Assembly: GCA_030527765.1 (NCBI GenBank)
Contig: JAUNAE010000067.1
Location: forward strand, 1-12,697
Direction of reading: 5' to 3'
Length of the DNA: 12,697 nucleotides
Source of the DNA: Eubacteriales bacterium
Lineage (GTDB): Bacteria; Bacillota_A; Clostridia; Lachnospirales; Lachnospiraceae
The position numbers were made by a program, and so were the translations under genes. The notes under the pieces are model-generated. The model saw nothing but the letters and a program-made list of their open reading frames with translations. It had not been told where the DNA came from and did no database searches. Shown one piece after another: positions 8,641 through 12,697 of the stretch. The first letter of the stretch is position 1; each line of letters starts with the position of its first letter.

Positions 8641-10809
8641 ATGTCAAAGAATAATTTAAGAGATTTGTTCTCTGAATTTATGGACAAATATTCTACCGAG
8701 CTATCTGAAGCTAGGCAAACAGAGAATTTCAAAAGACCATTTGGAAGTTTAGTAAGAAAAGATATCGTAAATAATATTAGTTCATTTATGGCTGATAAAA
8801 CATATTACATCAAAGGAAGTGTTGGTGCCGGCCGATGGACTGATGTTCCATGGATTGCTATTTTTGATACAAGAATTACTAAATCAGCTCAAAAAGGGAT
8901 CTATATTGTATATCTATTGAATAAGGATACAAAGGAGTTGTATCTAACATTTAATCAAGGGGCAACCGATGTTGCCCAAGAAGGCTCTTCTTCAGATGGA
9001 AAACTGGCTTTTACTGGAATCGCTTCCTCTAGTGGAAATAAAACGTTAGATAAATTAAGAAATAGAGCACAATCAATTAGGGAAAAGCTCTGTATTACAG
9101 AGGGAATCGATATTGATAATGTCGAAACTGGTTCACCAGCATATAATGCAGGTTGTATTTGTTATAAAAAATATACTTTGGAGAATATTCCAGATGATGA
9201 AAAGCTGAAAAAGGATTTGCTGGAGTATATTGAAATTTATAAAAATTATTATCTATCTTTGCAAGATGCCATGGATAACTGGTGGCCGTCTCTAGTGGAA
9301 TACAATCCAGCCATTTCGAAAGATCAGTGGCTGAAACTACTTGAAGATGGAACGACCTTCACGGAGAATGCCTATTTTGCTATAGCGGCTATGTATGATT
9401 TTGGTGGAACGGCGACCTGTAGACAGTTGGAAGAGAAATATGGAAAGACTTCCGATTTTTACAGAGCATCGTTAGGTGTTCAACTGGCGAGCAAGATAAA
9501 GAATAAGCTTGATCTTCCATATTGCGTTGGCGATAAAGATAAAAATCAAGTATGGCCGATTTTGTTCCAGGGGAGAGCCGCAAGCAGTGACGAACCTGGA
9601 AACTATGTATGGCGGATCCGTCCGGAATTATATGATGCATTAAAAGAATTTGGAATAGAGCGATATTTGAAAGAAGGTGAGGAAGAAGTGCAGGAATTAT
9701 CAATTAAAGATAGCATGAAGCTGATTAAGGAGTACATTGCGTCTAAAGGCTTCAGTTATGATAATGAACTGATTGAAAACTTCTACCTCAGCTTAAAGTC
9801 AAAACCATTTGTAATTCTCGCAGGTACTTCCGGAACGGGAAAAACCAGATTGGTTAGGTTATTCGCTGAAGCAATCGGAGCAAATTACAAGTTGGTTTCA
9901 GTACGTCCGGACTGGTCAGATTCTTCAGATCTGTTTGGACATGTAAATCTGAAGGGAGAGTTTGTTCCGGGCGCTATTATTGATTATATTCATGAAGCTG
10001 CTAAGCCAGAGAATATTAACATACCGTATTTCCTCTGTTTGGATGAGATGAATCTGGCGCGCGTGGAATATTATCTTAGCGACTTTTTGTCAATTATAGA
10101 AACCAGACACAGAGAAGATGGTTATGTTGTTACAGACGAAATCATTCTTGATAAAGCTGCAGCAGATACCTACGGAAAAGTTGTTCTTCCTGAGAACCTC
10201 TATGTGATCGGAACTGTAAATATGGATGAGACCACCTTCCCATTCAGCAAGAAGGTCCTTGATCGTGCGAATACTATCGAGTTTTCATATGTAGATCTTG
10301 TGCCTGATTTTTCTGAGATTCCGGAGGAAACAGAGGCTCATAAGTGCAGAAACAGTTTCCTGAAGACAGACTATATTACATTGATGTCAGATATTGATGT
10401 TGAGGACAGACAGTTTGTTTCTGATATTTGTATTGAACTTCAGGCAATTAATAAGATTCTGCAGGGGGCTCAGGCTCATGTAGGTTATCGAGTTCGAGAT
10501 GAAATCGTGTTCTACATGCTGAATAATAAGAAGGCTGCATTGCTTGATACGGATCTTGCTTTTGATAATGAAATCATGCAGAAGATTCTTCCGAGAATTC
10601 AGGGTAGCAGCGCTTCAATCAAAGATATGCTCTGCGAATTATACAAAAAATGTGCCGGCGATTATACCGGTCTTAGCCAGGCTTCTGTCAGTGAACAGAT
10701 GCAGGCATATATTGAAACAAAAGACTGCAAGTATAGAAAATCTGCAGAGAAGATCTGCTATATGATGAGGAGATTCGAAGAGGATGGCTTTACTTCCTAC
10801 TGGCTCTGA
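8641..10809 (+). CDS. McrB-family AAA+ NTPase with DUF3578-type N-terminal domain
   Basis: Motor subunit of a McrBC-like (type IV-like) restriction pair; McrB proteins form NTP-driven hexamers that activate the McrC nuclease. Residues about 10-190 match the MrcB N-terminal/DUF3578 type domain, which is thought to read DNA in this family. About 200-345 is a second helical region with TTFTENAYFAIAAMYDFGG, a pattern common in such proteins. The AAA+ core starts near 350: Walker A GTSGTGKT (395-402), Walker B YFLCLDEMNLA (463-473, D468 E469), and the signature segment GTVNMDETT with N527 and D529. Classical McrB has NxxD (NTAD); this has NxD. VLDRAN follows as the arginine-bearing motif. AGGTGAT at 8630-8636 gives a good start, 31 bases after the methylase stop. 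The second half looks richer in G+C than the first. A possible internal start at 9688 is listed separately. Confidence 0.93.
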   Translation: MSKNNLRDLFSEFMDKYSTELSEARQTENFKRPFGSLVRKDIVNNISSFMADKTYYIKGSVGAGRWTDVPWIAIFDTRITKSAQKGIYIVYLLNKDTKELYLTFNQGATDVAQEGSSSDGKLAFTGIASSSGNKTLDKLRNRAQSIREKLCITEGIDIDNVETGSPAYNAGCICYKKYTLENIPDDEKLKKDLLEYIEIYKNYYLSLQDAMDNWWPSLVEYNPAISKDQWLKLLEDGTTFTENAYFAIAAMYDFGGTATCRQLEEKYGKTSDFYRASLGVQLASKIKNKLDLPYCVGDKDKNQVWPILFQGRAASSDEPGNYVWRIRPELYDALKEFGIERYLKEGEEEVQELSIKDSMKLIKEYIASKGFSYDNELIENFYLSLKSKPFVILAGTSGTGKTRLVRLFAEAIGANYKLVSVRPDWSDSSDLFGHVNLKGEFVPGAIIDYIHEAAKPENINIPYFLCLDEMNLARVEYYLSDFLSIIETRHREDGYVVTDEIILDKAAADTYGKVVLPENLYVIGTVNMDETTFPFSKKVLDRANTIEFSYVDLVPDFSEIPEETEAHKCRNSFLKTDYITLMSDIDVEDRQFVSDICIELQAINKILQGAQAHVGYRVRDEIVFYMLNNKKAALLDTDLAFDNEIMQKILPRIQGSSASIKDMLCELYKKCAGDYTGLSQASVSEQMQAYIETKDCKYRKSAEKICYMMRRFEEDGFTSYWL
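9674..9690 (+). promoter_or_regulatory. possible internal ribosome binding site and GTG start for an AAA-only McrB short form
   Basis: AAGGTGAGG (9674-9682) lies 5 bases before a GTG (9688-9690) in frame with the McrB-like gene, at codon 350, just where the N-terminal recognition part ends and the AAA+ part begins. Use would give a 373-aa protein containing the whole NTPase domain. E. coli mcrB is known to make such a short form (McrBs) from an internal start. Caution: the stretch encodes a Glu/Gly-rich linker, whose codons resemble a ribosome binding site by chance. Confidence 0.4.
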
Positions 10810-12697
10810 TAAATTGCTTGAAATCAGAACGTCAGATATTGATTTGGTAATTAAAAGTAAGAAGATACAGACTGCAGTAGCTGCCCGTGCAGACGAGCAG
10901 TCTTCTTCTGTTGCCATCACATCTTTCGGTCTGGAGCGAGTTAAAGTAGGAATACAGAACATCGATTTGAACTTTGATAATGGAAGTAGGTATTCTGCGC
11001 AGACAATTAATGTGGCACCTTTGTTTTTTGAGCAGACGGACTATGAGCTGATTGTCAGTAGCAGAACCGGAAAAGCTATTCACTTCTGGAACGAAAATTA
11101 TTTAATACGAGAAAAGATTGGTCCTGTTATTGAGGGCAACGATACTCTGATCACAGGAATTATCAATTTTGGGAATTCTGTCGGATATACAGATCTGGAG
11201 ATTACTGCCAATGGCAGAAAAGTTGTGGTCCTTCGTATTGAAATATATCCTTCCAAAATCACATATAAAGAAGATTACCAGCGTATGATCACTGATGTGT
11301 CCGATATGGTATATGCGGCTGCAATCGACTTTATGCAGAAGACATATCAGGAATTTGCGATTGGAGATAAGCAGAATAATGTCCCGGCGATTTTCTTCCA
11401 AATTATCTCCATGATTTTTGATAAGTATATGAATGCTGCCAAGCGGATTACCACAGTTCCGCACCATAAACTTATTACCGAGCATACCATCGTTCCAGAA
11501 TACAAAGCTAAGAGAACAGATCGGAAATCTGAGAAGTGGCTTATGTCACACCAAGCGAATGTAGCATTGAATGGGAAAGGTGATCTGGTAATTGATCGTG
11601 TGCTGTCAGCTAGAAAGCAGATTACCTATGACACTAATGAAAATCGGTTTGTAAAGTTTATTCTGAAGGCTACTATAAGAAAACTGGAGGACTTTATCAT
11701 CAGATATAAAAAGTCGGTGAAGAATCCGGAAGAAACAGTGCTTACAGAAGCTGATCGCATGATTCAAAAAGTACGTAATGTATTAAATACCAGTTTTCTT
11801 CGTGAGGTTTCTGAGTATTCCGCAGCACAGAGTATGTCGCTGGTATTTGGTATGGCTCCGGGTTACAGAGAATTATACAAATATTATCTCATGATGCAGA
11901 GAGGACTTTCTGTTCATGGAGATTTCTTCAGAATCTCTGTAAAAGACACTGCTCAGTTATACGAGTACTGGTGCTTTATCAAATTATTTACTCTGCTGAA
12001 AAATCAATATCAGTTGGTATCGCCGGATATCATTAGAATTGACAATAGTGGTATTACGATAACCTTGGTTAAGGGTAAACGTTCGAAAGCACGGTTTATC
12101 AATCCGAAAACCGGTGAGCAGATCACGCTGGTCTATAATCCGGGCGAAACAAAGACTCAGACTGTAAACCAGAAACCGGATAATGTACTTGAACTTGAAA
12201 AGAAGGGTACAGAAGTATCCTACAAATATGTCTTTGATGCAAAATATCGCATTGAGAAAGAGCCGGAGAGTTCTTTCTATCCGGATCCGAATAATAATCC
12301 AGGACCGAAGGTGGATGATATCAATACGATGCATCGATACAGAGACTCTATCGTTTATGAAAACAAGGCTTCTAAATTTACGTTTGAGAAAACGATGTTT
12401 GGAGCTTATATTCTCTTCCCTTATGACGATGAGGAACTTTATAAACAGCATCATTTTTATAAGAGTATTGAGAGTGTTAATATTGGTGGCCTCCCATTCC
12501 TTCCAGGGGCAACTTTTCTGGTACAGAAGCTTCTTGATGAGTTGATCTCTGATTCCAAAGAGTCCGCGTTTGAAAGGACAACACTGCCTCGTGGTATCGA
12601 AGAGAAGCTTGCAGTTGTTGATTGGGAGAAGAGAGATGTTCTGATCGGAACCTTCCGATCAAGACAGCAGTTTGATGTTTGCTTCGAAAATAATTTT
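10784..12697 (+). CDS. McrC-like nuclease, DUF2357 + PD-(D/E)XK (3' partial)
   Basis: Nuclease partner of the McrB-like NTPase. The frame is open from ATG 10784 to the right edge (638 codons), so the C-terminus is missing. The start overlaps the end of the McrB-like gene by 26 bases; GAGGAG at 10767-10772 lies 11 bases upstream, and two stops precede it in frame, so this is the first ATG. Residues about 125-200 show the DUF2357 pattern (NFGNSVGYTDLEI, then IEIYPSKITYKEDYQRM). Residues 393-401 YEYWCFIKL (E394) are a family hallmark. The nuclease centre is PD at 465-466 followed by FDAKYRIE with D485 and K487, i.e. PD-x18-DxK, then DINTMHRYRDSIVYE (about 510-524). All catalytic positions are intact. 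The overlap with the motor gene indicates coupled production, as in classical mcrBC. Confidence 0.92.
   Translation, partial: MALLPTGSDKLLEIRTSDIDLVIKSKKIQTAVAARADEQSSSVAITSFGLERVKVGIQNIDLNFDNGSRYSAQTINVAPLFFEQTDYELIVSSRTGKAIHFWNENYLIREKIGPVIEGNDTLITGIINFGNSVGYTDLEITANGRKVVVLRIEIYPSKITYKEDYQRMITDVSDMVYAAAIDFMQKTYQEFAIGDKQNNVPAIFFQIISMIFDKYMNAAKRITTVPHHKLITEHTIVPEYKAKRTDRKSEKWLMSHQANVALNGKGDLVIDRVLSARKQITYDTNENRFVKFILKATIRKLEDFIIRYKKSVKNPEETVLTEADRMIQKVRNVLNTSFLREVSEYSAAQSMSLVFGMAPGYRELYKYYLMMQRGLSVHGDFFRISVKDTAQLYEYWCFIKLFTLLKNQYQLVSPDIIRIDNSGITITLVKGKRSKARFINPKTGEQITLVYNPGETKTQTVNQKPDNVLELEKKGTEVSYKYVFDAKYRIEKEPESSFYPDPNNNPGPKVDDINTMHRYRDSIVYENKASKFTFEKTMFGAYILFPYDDEELYKQHHFYKSIESVNIGGLPFLPGATFLVQKLLDELISDSKESAFERTTLPRGIEEKLAVVDWEKRDVLIGTFRSRQQFDVCFENNF

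Noticed and set aside
11984..12545. Overlapping open frames on both strands (156 codons on minus, 120 codons on plus)
   Set aside because: They lie inside the McrC-like gene, whose frame carries the intact DUF2357/nuclease motifs. The proteins look like low-complexity shadows.
10810..12697. Apparent lack of a long complete gene after the McrB-like gene, suggesting a decayed McrC or non-coding region
   Set aside because: Frame 2 is open without any stop from ATG 10784 to the end of the window and contains all nuclease motifs; the gene is simply cut by the window edge.

Overview
The window is a stretch of anti-phage/restriction genes from an AT-rich, low-GC bacterium. Purine-rich AGGAGG-type ribosome binding sites, TAATG stop/start overlaps and an A/T-biased codon third position suit a Firmicute, probably a Clostridia/Lachnospiraceae-type gut anaerobe. 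That assignment is inference from style only; no marker gene is present. There are eight co-directional genes on the + strand with almost no intergenic space. The largest complete gap is 31 bases, so there is no non-coding stretch over 300 bases. I see no tRNA, rRNA, IS element, CRISPR array or clear terminator. The window cuts a gene at each end.

Region 1 (1-8609) is a six-gene cassette: (i) a Z1-domain SF2-type helicase/ATPase, 5'-truncated by the window edge; (ii) a GHKL (MutL/MORC-like) ATPase; (iii) a 314-aa protein I do not recognise; (iv) a 240-aa protein that resembles the family annotated DUF6339; (v) a PD-(D/E)XK nuclease of the DUF4420 type; (vi) a C5-cytosine DNA methyltransferase with a C-terminal winged-helix-like extension. 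Z1 + MutL/MORC-type ATPase + PD-(D/E)XK nuclease + Dcm-type methylase is the composition described by Iyer, Abhiman and Aravind (2008) as a restriction-modification system related to the origin of eukaryotic MORC proteins. The core is therefore predicted in the literature, but genes iii and iv are essentially uncharacterised.

Region 2 (8641-12697) is a McrBC-like pair in the same orientation, 31 bases downstream: an McrB-family AAA+ NTPase with an N-terminal DUF3578/MrcB-N-type domain, then a DUF2357 + PD-(D/E)XK McrC-like nuclease whose start overlaps the end of the McrB gene by 26 bases and which runs off the right edge.

Proposed working model (inference): the methylase marks host DNA, and the nuclease with the Z1 and GHKL ATPases forms a large motor-driven restriction complex acting on unmarked DNA. 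The McrBC-like pair is either a second defence layer against modified DNA or an extra module of the same operon. The most notable details are a possible internal start in the McrB-like gene that would give an AAA-only short form, an NxD in place of the usual McrB NxxD signature, a base-composition step inside that gene, and the unknown gene iii.
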